Positions 57,171-64,000 of a stretch of 64,000 nt of DNA are shown piece by piece. The notes below the pieces were generated by a model. That model saw only the letters and a list, made by a program, of their open reading frames with translations. It searched no databases and was not told the origin of the DNA. Made by a program: the position numbers and the translations under genes. Position 1 is the first letter of the stretch, and every line of letters starts with the position of its first letter. The stretch comes from UMGS1370 sp963557065 (GTDB lineage: Bacteria; Bacillota; Clostridia; Lachnospirales; Lachnospiraceae): the NCBI GenBank assembly GCA_963557065.1, contig CAUWCT010000005.1, positions 1-64,000 of the forward strand, written 5' to 3'.

Positions 57171-59312
57171 TCACTTCCAGTTGGTCTGCCCTGCGCTCTC
57201 CAGACTCAGACTTCCAATGGACTGAATCTGTACATTATTGGCAATCTCGTTGAAAGAAAGTACCCTTACGTTAGGATAAAACTGCTCAATCAAACGGTAA
57301 AAATGGATTCTCATCACCTGGGAAGTCAAAATCACCGGACTTTGAGTCAGGCCGTTAAACTTGCGGAGCTGCTCCGCCATCTGCTGGATAATGCTCTGAA
57401 GTATATCCGGACTTAATGCCAGGAACATCCCGTCCCCGCCCTTTGTCAGGGAACCGGCCATGGTCCGCTCCAGTTCAGAATCCAGTGTAATCACCTTCAT
57501 GCTTCCATCTTCGCAGTACATACGGGTAATAGTTCTCTTAAGCGCTGTACGGATTCGGTCTACAATACTGTCAATATCTTTAACCGGAAGCCCTGTATCG
57601 GCAATCGCTTCCATGGTAACTTCGATGATAGTCTCCAGATCCCGGATGGGGATTCCTTCTTTTAAAAGGCTGGTAAGAATCCTCTGGAAAAGGTTGTATG
57701 TAATAATATTGGGAAATGCCTCGTCCACCAGCTGCTGGGCCGTCTTTTTTACATTTTCTACCAGCTGCACCACTTCCTGGCGGCTTAACAGTTCGTAGGC
57801 GTGCTGTTTAATTACCTCGGATAAATGGGTAACCATAACAGAAAGTGGATCAATAACCGTATAACCGTAAAGTTCCGCCCTTTCCCTGTCTTCCGGACGA
57901 ATCCACCGGCTTGGAATACCGTATGCCGGCTCAATGGTCTCAATACCGTCAACTTCCTTTTCCGGATTTTCCGGCTCCAGAGCCAGATAGTAATCCATAA
58001 GGATTTCTCCCTTGGCTACCTCTTCTCCCTTGATTTTGATGGAATACTGGTTGGTTCCCAGTCCGGAACTGTCTCTAAGACGAATGGACGGGATGACAAA
58101 TCCCATATCCTGCGCGTATTGTCTCCGGAAAATCACAATACGGCTGATAAGCCTTCCTCCTACCGACTCGTCTGCCAGAGGAATGAGACTGTAGCCAAAC
58201 TCCATTTCTATGGGTTCTACTGTCAGAAGGGTGTAAACATTGCTTACATCTTTGTAGTATTCTTCTTCTGTCACAGGCTTGGCAGCCGCTGCTTCCTGCT
58301 GAGCCGCCTGACCATGTTCTGCGCCCATACCGCCGTCCTGGTAAACCGCAGAAGAAATAATAGAAGGTTCTTCCTGGATTCTTCTGGAAAGATAAAAGCC
58401 TCCGCCTATTAAAACTGCAGAGATAATTAACAGCGTGAATACCGGCATTCCGGGAATGACTGCCAGAATTGCCACTGCCACGCCGCTCATCATAATGGCG
58501 TTGGGCTGGGCCATAAACTGCTTGGAAACGTCTTCGTTTAAGCTTCCGTTTGCAACCGCACGGGTTACGATCATACCGGTCGCCGTAGATATCAGCAGAG
58601 AGGGAATCTGGCCTACCAGACCGTCACCTACTGTTGCAATGGAATAGGTGTTGAGCACTTCCGTAAAGGTATCTCCGGACTGCATAATACCGATAATACT
58701 TCCGCCAATCAGATTGACCGCTGTGGTAATCAGAGACATTACCGCATCGCCTTTTACAATCTTTGTGGCACCGTCCATAGCGCCGTAAAAGTCTGCCTCT
58801 CTCTGAATTTTCTGACGCCGCAGCTTGGCCTGCTGCTCATCAATCAAACCGGAACTTAAATCCGCGTCAATGGCCATCTGCTTACCGGGCATGGCATCCA
58901 GGTTAAATCTGGCCGCTACCTCGGCTACTCGCTCTGCACCTTTTGTAATAACGATAAACTGCATCAATACGATAATCAGGAATATGATAAAACCTACTAC
59001 CGCATTGCCCTGAAGCACGAAATCACCGAATGCCTGTATCACCTGTCCGGAAGAACCGGAATTGGTCAGAATGTTTCTTGTGGTGGATACGTTGATTCCC
59101 AGACGAAACAATGTGGTGATGAGCAAAAGGGAAGGGAAAATAGAAAATTCCAGAGGTTCCCGGATGGTCATGGTGATAACCAGGATCATCATGGACAAAG
59201 ACATATTCAGTATAATCGCCACATCCACCAGCGCTGCCGGCAGCGGTATAATAAGCAGTAATATGATAGTAAGCACAAAAAATACTATCGAATATCTCAA
59301 TAAGTTCTTCAT
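57171..59312 (-). CDS. flhA: Flagellar export gate protein FlhA
   Basis: The 713-residue protein has about eight N-terminal membrane helices (to about residue 330) including the conserved cytoplasmic loop AERVAEVAARFNLDAMPGKQMAIDADLSSGLIDE, then a large C-terminal export domain that docks chaperone-substrate complexes. Length and motifs are normal. In most Gram-positive loci flhF and flhG follow; here sigD follows directly. Confidence 0.97.
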   Translation of the reverse strand: MKNLLRYSIVFFVLTIILLLIIPLPAALVDVAIILNMSLSMMILVITMTIREPLEFSIFPSLLLITTLFRLGINVSTTRNILTNSGSSGQVIQAFGDFVLQGNAVVGFIIFLIIVLMQFIVITKGAERVAEVAARFNLDAMPGKQMAIDADLSSGLIDEQQAKLRRQKIQREADFYGAMDGATKIVKGDAVMSLITTAVNLIGGSIIGIMQSGDTFTEVLNTYSIATVGDGLVGQIPSLLISTATGMIVTRAVANGSLNEDVSKQFMAQPNAIMMSGVAVAILAVIPGMPVFTLLIISAVLIGGGFYLSRRIQEEPSIISSAVYQDGGMGAEHGQAAQQEAAAAKPVTEEEYYKDVSNVYTLLTVEPIEMEFGYSLIPLADESVGGRLISRIVIFRRQYAQDMGFVIPSIRLRDSSGLGTNQYSIKIKGEEVAKGEILMDYYLALEPENPEKEVDGIETIEPAYGIPSRWIRPEDRERAELYGYTVIDPLSVMVTHLSEVIKQHAYELLSRQEVVQLVENVKKTAQQLVDEAFPNIITYNLFQRILTSLLKEGIPIRDLETIIEVTMEAIADTGLPVKDIDSIVDRIRTALKRTITRMYCEDGSMKVITLDSELERTMAGSLTKGGDGMFLALSPDILQSIIQQMAEQLRKFNGLTQSPVILTSQVMRIHFYRLIEQFYPNVRVLSFNEIANNVQIQSIGSLSLESAGQTNWK

Positions 59313-59334
59313 CTGTTACTCCATCCGTCAAAAT

Positions 59335-60411
59335 TTATGTAAACATATCTTCTCTATGGCTGGCCTTGTAAATATATACAAGGATTTCCGCCACCGCGCC
59401 GTAAAACTCCGCCGGGATTTCTCTGTCCAGTTCGCAGGAACTGTACAGCGCCCTGGCGAGAGGCCGGTTTTCCATGATAAATACGCCGTTTTCTTCTCCT
59501 ACTCTTACGATACGAAGGGCCAGTTCATCCTGTCCCTTTGCCAGTACAACCGGCGCCCCATGGGAATGGGGATCGTACTTGAGGGCCACTGCAAAATGGG
59601 TCGGGTTCCTGATAATTACATCCGCCTGGGGCACTTTCTGCATCATACGGCTCATGGCCATCTGGCGCTGCTGCCTGCGGATTCTTCCTTTGATTTCAGG
59701 ATTTCCTTCCGTCTGCTTAAACTCCTCTTTTACTTCCTGCTTTGTCATTCTCAAATCTTTTTCATACTGCCATCTCTGATACAGAAAATCAAAAAAGGCA
59801 ATTACCATAAACGCCATGCAGATCCGAAGCACCAAATCAAATCCCATCTGCATGGTATATGCAGCCGCATTGAGGGGAGGCATATCCACCATCCTGCCAA
59901 CCTGAACTGCATCTTCAATCATAATCTTATATAAAAGCACTACTAATAATATAATTTTCAACAGGTTCTTGATAAGCTCAACCGCCCGTTTCATGGAAAA
60001 CATATTTTTGATTCCGGTGATGGGGTTAAGCTTGCTGAATTTGGGCTTCAGCGGATGAAAGGACACATTGAACCTGGTCTGCGCCCCATGGGAAATAATT
60101 TCCAACGCCACCGCCCCTAACAGGAGAGGAAGCACACAGCGAAACATAACGCTCACTGTCTGAACCGTTAATTCTGTAAAGCTGACCGCCGCCACACTGC
60201 CCCCAATCAGACCAATAATCCATTTTAAATACTGGCTGATTGCTGTAAACATCCCCGGCATGGTAAGGCGCATTAAAAATAAAACACCCAATAATACTGC
60301 GACTGTACTGACGTCCCTGCTGGAAAATACATTACCTTCTTTTCTCGCGTCTCTCCGCCGTTTGGCAGTCGCCTGTTCGGTTTTTTCCTGTCCGTTGCTC
60401 TCTGCGGCCAA
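59335..60411 (-). CDS. flhB: Flagellar export switch protein FlhB
   Basis: The 358-residue protein has a basic N-terminus (EKTEQATAKRRRDARKEG), four membrane helices and the C-terminal autocleavage site N-P-T-H (about residue 267, IRNPTHFAVALKYD). Cleavage between N and P switches export from hook to filament substrates. The C-domain is similar to the separate YlqH-like protein at 36931. It is followed by flhA after 22 bases. Confidence 0.97.
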   Translation of the reverse strand: MAAESNGQEKTEQATAKRRRDARKEGNVFSSRDVSTVAVLLGVLFLMRLTMPGMFTAISQYLKWIIGLIGGSVAAVSFTELTVQTVSVMFRCVLPLLLGAVALEIISHGAQTRFNVSFHPLKPKFSKLNPITGIKNMFSMKRAVELIKNLLKIILLVVLLYKIMIEDAVQVGRMVDMPPLNAAAYTMQMGFDLVLRICMAFMVIAFFDFLYQRWQYEKDLRMTKQEVKEEFKQTEGNPEIKGRIRRQQRQMAMSRMMQKVPQADVIIRNPTHFAVALKYDPHSHGAPVVLAKGQDELALRIVRVGEENGVFIMENRPLARALYSSCELDREIPAEFYGAVAEILVYIYKASHREDMFT

Positions 60412-60435
60412 ACAATATCCCTTCCTTTCGAGCGC

Positions 60436-61188
60436 CTATGCCATCAGCGTGACCAGATGCTGCAAAGACAAATACATTTCATTCAGCACCGAATACACTT
60501 TATCCGACATGGGACTGAACAGCAAAACTAACATGATAAGGCCAACTATGATTTTCAGCTGAAAATTCACTGCAAATACATTGATCTGGGGGATCACTCT
60601 CATTAAAATCCCCATCGCGGCTTCGGAAACCAGTTCCATCGCCAGCAGGGGAAAAGCAAACTGAAGCCCCATCAAAATGCACTCGCTGAAAATATTTAAG
60701 ATTGCCTGGGATAATTCCGGCCTGTAGACCACCTGTCCAAAGGGCACAAGCACTGAAGAACTGTAAAAGATTCCCATCAGTCTTAAATGTCCGTTGGTTG
60801 CAAAAAACAAAAGCACCATAAATGCGTAATATAAGCCGGATGTGATGGTCATCTGGGTACCATGCTCAAAATCATAAATCTGTGCCATGCTAAGTCCCAT
60901 GGAGTAATCCATGACGGAAGATGCAAACCGCACCACCATAAACGACAGTTCCATGCCAAATCCCAGTGCAAAACCAAATAAAAGTTCCTTAATCAGCATG
61001 ACACAATATTCCAGCATGGTTGCCGGCTCATGGACCAGGTCGGCTCCGGTTCCCACATAGAGCATCAGAGAAAGCATAAAGATAAATGCCCCTCTCACGC
61101 TGCGCGGCACATTGGAGCGGCCAAATTCAGGATTCAGCGCAATCGCCCCGGTCATCCGCATAACAATCAGCGAAAAAAGTATCAGCAT
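60436..61188 (-). CDS. fliR: Flagellar export protein FliR
   Basis: The 250-residue membrane protein matches FliR, part of the FliPQR export gate. It has the RMTGAIALNPEFGRSNVPRSVRGAFIF start and GLQFAFPLLAMELVSEAAMGILMRVIPQINVFAVNFQLKI segment. It lies 6 bases after fliQ. Confidence 0.95.
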   Translation of the reverse strand: MLILFSLIVMRMTGAIALNPEFGRSNVPRSVRGAFIFMLSLMLYVGTGADLVHEPATMLEYCVMLIKELLFGFALGFGMELSFMVVRFASSVMDYSMGLSMAQIYDFEHGTQMTITSGLYYAFMVLLFFATNGHLRLMGIFYSSSVLVPFGQVVYRPELSQAILNIFSECILMGLQFAFPLLAMELVSEAAMGILMRVIPQINVFAVNFQLKIIVGLIMLVLLFSPMSDKVYSVLNEMYLSLQHLVTLMA

Positions 61189-61194
61189 TCTCTA

Positions 61195-61458
61195 TCAGCC
61201 CCCGGCTACCATAGCAAACATCTGTCTTGTAAAATCCTGCAAAAGCACCAGAATGGAACTTCCCATAAATCCCATGACTGCCAGAATCGCCAGAAACTTG
61301 GGGACAAATGTCATCGTCTGCTCATTGATCTGGGTCGCTGCCTGAAAAATAGAAATGATCACGCCCACAATCATGCTGACAAGCAGAAAGGGAAGGGAAA
61401 GCCTTAAGGCCAGCTGAAAGGTCTGATAAACAATATCCAGCACTTCTAAGTTGTTCAT
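61195..61458 (-). CDS. fliQ: Flagellar export protein FliQ
   Basis: The 87-residue protein has two membrane helices and the FliQ signature SMIVGVIISIFQAATQINEQTMTFVPKFLAI. It is part of the FliPQR gate and lies between fliP and fliR in the usual order. Confidence 0.96.
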   Translation of the reverse strand: MNNLEVLDIVYQTFQLALRLSLPFLLVSMIVGVIISIFQAATQINEQTMTFVPKFLAILAVMGFMGSSILVLLQDFTRQMFAMVAGG

Positions 61459-61477
61459 AATTTACCTCCTTAAACCG

Positions 61478-62134
61478 CTATCTGAACCCCTGGATAATGC
61501 TGGAAAACAGAAGTTCCCAGCCATCTACGGTTATAAACAGCAAAAGCTTAAACGGCAGAGAAATCATGGTGGGCGGCAGCATTACCATACCCATGGACAT
61601 AAGGGTGGTCGCCACTACAATATCGATCAGAAGAAATGGAAGATAAATCAAAAATCCTGCCATAAATCCCCGCTTCAGTTCGCTGGTCATAAAAGCCGGA
61701 ACCACTACGGTCAGCGGATACTCCTCTACATTTTCCTGAATCTGGGTCCCTGACATCTCTACAAAGTGATCCAGCGTGCTTTTTTCTGTGTTGCGCAGCA
61801 TAAATTCCTTCATTGGATCTTCCATGCGCATCACTGCTTCCTGCTGGGTAATCTCGCCGCGCACATAAGGCTGATAGGCCTGCTCATTAATCTTTCCGAT
61901 TACCGGATTCATAATATACAGGGTAAGGAAAAGGGAAATGCCCACTAAAACCATATTGGGCGGGGCCTGCTGGACTCCCATGGCGTTTCTCGTAAAGGAA
62001 AGGATGATAACGGTTCTGGTGAAAGAAGTCATCATCACGACAATAGACGGCAGCAGCGCCACCAGGGTTAAAAAGATGATCAGGTCCAATGCCGGGACAT
62101 TTCCGCCATTAAGACCTGCCAGAAGTTCATTCAT
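61478..62134 (-). CDS. fliP: Flagellar export protein FliP
   Basis: The 218-residue protein matches FliP: LTLVALLPSIVVMMTSFTRTVIILSFTRNAMGVQQAPPNMVLVGISLFLT, and the C-terminal KRGFMAGFLIYLPFLLIDIVVATTLMSMGMVMLPPTMISLPFKLLLFI. It has no long signal peptide, as is common in Firmicutes. It overlaps the preceding fliO by 4 bases. Confidence 0.97.
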   Translation of the reverse strand: MNELLAGLNGGNVPALDLIIFLTLVALLPSIVVMMTSFTRTVIILSFTRNAMGVQQAPPNMVLVGISLFLTLYIMNPVIGKINEQAYQPYVRGEITQQEAVMRMEDPMKEFMLRNTEKSTLDHFVEMSGTQIQENVEEYPLTVVVPAFMTSELKRGFMAGFLIYLPFLLIDIVVATTLMSMGMVMLPPTMISLPFKLLLFITVDGWELLFSSIIQGFR

Positions 62135-62481
62135 CCGTCTTTCTCCTCCTTTTTCTGGCGCTTGAGGGCGTATGCTTCTATGATTTCCCGAAAGTTTTTG
62201 TCTTTCTCTGCGGTGTTGCCTTCATTTAACGGCCCCTCAATCTCTGTCAAAAGCTGTATGCCTGCCGAACTGATGCCAAGCAGATAGTTTTTTCCTCCTG
62301 CCTCTATCAGACACAGATGTTTGTCTGCTCCCAGCCGCAGTTGTTCTATAATCCGAATATTGCGGCAGGGCGAAGTTTTCAGCCAGGTTTTTCCCAACAT
62401 GCGGCTGCACCACCAGGCGAGAACCAGGATGCAGATTACCATCAGCACAGCCGTTGAAAGCGACAATACCTGTTCTGCCAT
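62131..62481 (-). CDS. fliO: FliO-like flagellar biosynthesis protein
   Basis: The 116-residue protein has one N-terminal membrane helix (about 7-26) and a small cytoplasmic FliO domain (RIIEQLRLGADKHLCLIEAGGKNYLLGISSAGIQLLTEI). FliO assists FliP assembly. It overlaps fliY by 1 base and fliP by 4 bases, fitting tight co-translation. Confidence 0.85.
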   Translation of the reverse strand: MAEQVLSLSTAVLMVICILVLAWWCSRMLGKTWLKTSPCRNIRIIEQLRLGADKHLCLIEAGGKNYLLGISSAGIQLLTEIEGPLNEGNTAEKDKNFREIIEAYALKRQKKEEKDG

Positions 62482-63881
62482 TATAAACTCTCCGGATTAA
62501 TGTTGCGGGAAACAATTTCCGTAATACGGATACCAAAATTGTCCTCTACTACAACAATATCTCCCTTTGCAATACACTGGCCGTTGACATACAGATCTGC
62601 ATGTTCTCCAGCCATCTTATCCAATACGACTAAGGACCCCTGAGTAAATTCCAGAATGTCCTTTACCCGTTTTTTGGTTCTTCCGATTTCTACAGAAATC
62701 TCCAGCGGAACCTTCATCAGCATTTCCTGATTAGCCGCCTCTGTTTTTCCTTCTCCCAGTTCCTCTTCAAAGGAAGCGGAGTTCATAGGACGAATCAGAG
62801 AAGGTGCACTCTCTTTTCTGCTTTCGTGCTCTTTCTCCCTGGACTGCATATCCCGCATTAATTCCATCATCTGCATCTGGGACTGCTGCATCTGAGTTAA
62901 AAGCTGAAGCATCATCGGGTCCTGAGCCTGCGGCTGCCATCCCATCTGAGGATACGGTACAGACGGCTGCGGCGCTGCCTGCATAACCGGTACAGTCTGT
63001 GGAATCGGCGCTGCCTGCTGCATGGAGTCTGCGGCCGCCTGCGGCTGGGAAGCTGCAGAAGCTGTCGGTTCTGGAGCCGGCTGCTGTTCTGGAGCGGCTT
63101 TCAGTACAGGTTCTGCTGAAATCGGTTCTGCACCCTGAGACATTAATTTTTCAATCTCTTCCTGGGAAAGAGAACCGCCAGAGACCTCGGCTGCCGGAGT
63201 TTCTGCTGTTTTGGTTTCTTCTGGTTTCGTCTCTACTGCCAGACTTTCTGCCGGAGCAGACGCTTCTGCTTTTGGCTCATGGCTGCTTATGCTGTCGCTG
63301 AACGGCTCCAGCAGGCGTTTTGCCAGTCCGCTGCTCATAATATTTAAGAATTCACTGTTAATCTTTCCCTCTACTTCCAGAGAAAAATGAACCACTACCC
63401 GCTCTTCGTCTGTCGGGAAGTATTTTTCTTTAAAAGATTCTTCGCTCTCAACTGCAAAAGATATGGGAGTCGAAATATTGACTGTAATTCCTAAAAATTC
63501 GGACAAAGCAGTGGCAGATGAACCCATCATCTGATTCATAACCTCACAGATAGCGCTTCGGTTAATCTCATCCAGTTCAAATTCGTCTTCCGGTATCTCT
63601 TCACCCATAAGCATGCCTACAATAATGCGCACATCATTGCGGCTGAACATCATGACATTGCTGCCTTCCAAACCTTCTACATAGGCAATCTCCACACCTA
63701 CTGCAGGTTCCAGGTTTTTAAACTCAAATTCCGTTCCCTTTAAAACACTTACTTTTGGTGTGGTAATATTAACGGTTGCACCAAGCAAAGTGGAAACCGC
63801 TGTTGCTGACGCGCCGAGACTGATGTTCATAATCTCGCCTATGGCGTCCAGTTCCATTTCATTAAAACCCATAGCGCCCAT
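62481..63881 (-). CDS. fliY: Flagellar switch protein FliY (CheC-like plus FliN domain)
   Basis: The 466-residue protein has an N-terminal CheC-like phosphatase domain with two intact motifs D/S-x3-E-x2-N-x22-P (D12-E16-N19-P42, and a second starting SAICEVMN). A Gln/Pro/Ala-rich linker (about 210-370) and a C-terminal FliN/SpoA domain (about 380-466, PLEISVEIGRTKKRVKDILEF) follow. It belongs to the C-ring and removes phosphate from CheY-P there. The linker is longer than in Bacillus. GGAG lies 7 bases before the ATG. Confidence 0.95.
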   Translation of the reverse strand: MGAMGFNEMELDAIGEIMNISLGASATAVSTLLGATVNITTPKVSVLKGTEFEFKNLEPAVGVEIAYVEGLEGSNVMMFSRNDVRIIVGMLMGEEIPEDEFELDEINRSAICEVMNQMMGSSATALSEFLGITVNISTPISFAVESEESFKEKYFPTDEERVVVHFSLEVEGKINSEFLNIMSSGLAKRLLEPFSDSISSHEPKAEASAPAESLAVETKPEETKTAETPAAEVSGGSLSQEEIEKLMSQGAEPISAEPVLKAAPEQQPAPEPTASAASQPQAAADSMQQAAPIPQTVPVMQAAPQPSVPYPQMGWQPQAQDPMMLQLLTQMQQSQMQMMELMRDMQSREKEHESRKESAPSLIRPMNSASFEEELGEGKTEAANQEMLMKVPLEISVEIGRTKKRVKDILEFTQGSLVVLDKMAGEHADLYVNGQCIAKGDIVVVEDNFGIRITEIVSRNINPESL

Positions 63882-63905
63882 CCTTAATCTCCTCTACTAT
63901 AGTTC

Positions 63906-64000
63906 TTATTTTCCTATATCTAATGCCTTCTGCGCCATAAGCTTCATCGCGTTGAGGGCCGTTACATTTGCTTCATAAGATCTGGTAGCCGACATGGTGT
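63906..64000 (-). CDS. flgC: C-terminal end of a FlgC-type rod protein (cut by window edge)
   Basis: Read on the minus strand, 31 codons from the window edge to TAA give MSATRSYEANVTALNAMKLM then AQKALDIGK. This is the typical end of FlgC (rod protein; S-R-A/S-YEAN-V-A/T-x-N-A-x-K). A 24-base gap separates it from fliY. The usual neighbour upstream of fliY is fliM, so either the order is rearranged here or this belongs to another axial protein. Confidence 0.6.
   Translation of the reverse strand, partial: TMSATRSYEANVTALNAMKLMAQKALDIGK

Noticed and set aside
1..64000. CRISPR arrays, tRNA or rRNA genes, insertion sequences, prophage genes
   Set aside because: I saw no regularly spaced repeats, no cloverleaf-type sequences, no transposase or integrase motifs in the window.

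Overview
The window looks like a chromosomal segment of a low-to-mid GC, motile, anaerobic Firmicute, most likely a member of the Lachnospiraceae (Clostridium cluster XIVa). The evidence is AdhE fermentation, a PF07155-type ECF S component, GGAGG ribosome binding sites throughout, a Gram-positive flagellar gene order (flgM-flgN-flgK-flgL-yviE-fliW-csrA), and CheC/CheD/CheV/FliY chemotaxis. The family assignment is inference from gene content; no rRNA or tRNA gene was seen.

Region 1 (1-23.9 kb) is mixed housekeeping and accessory DNA. It holds a cut-off membrane protein, an unlisted 52-codon gene, a PucR-type regulator, rarA, a NodB-type deacetylase and a HepT/MntA toxin-antitoxin pair. Next is a glycan operon transcribed leftward (solute-binding lipoprotein, two permeases, type I sulfatase, GH43 hydrolase) with a divergent AraC-type regulator. 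After that come adhE with a strong promoter and possible Rex sites, an APH-like kinase gene, a Uma2-type nuclease, a MATE exporter, mfd, pth, an ECF S component and a COG2509-type flavoprotein. Several intergenic hairpins share sequence with one another and look like dispersed palindromic repeats.

Region 2 (23.9-33.5 kb) is sensory. A TetR-type regulator with two tandem operators heads two chemoreceptor genes on the minus strand. On the plus strand a PAS/GAF/GGDEF/EAL protein is followed by a Cache-domain chemoreceptor. A PilZ protein follows on the minus strand.

Region 3 (33.5-64 kb) is a flagellar and chemotaxis island. Minus-strand genes encode a lytic transglycosylase, two paralogous wall-binding proteins, and YlqH-like and YlqG/FliK-like proteins. 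Divergent from them is the plus-strand late operon flgM-flgN-flgK-flgL-yviE-fliW-csrA, with a sigma-28-type promoter. Then, transcribed leftward from the right edge: flgC end, fliY, fliO, fliP, fliQ, fliR, flhB, flhA, sigD, two rod/hook proteins, cheC, cheD, cheV, a secreted wall protein, a ParA-type ATPase, a ComFB-domain protein, and, after a terminator and a second sigma-28-type promoter, fliD, fliS, a FliT-like gene and a short FliD paralogue.

The most interesting items are a translationally coupled ParA-ATPase/ComFB-domain pair inside the motility island, in a locus where flhF and flhG are missing from between flhA and sigD; acidic inserts in both rod proteins; a family of wall-binding proteins interleaved with flagellar genes; a short second FliD; and the dispersed palindromes, one of which has apparently rewritten the 3' end of a transporter gene.
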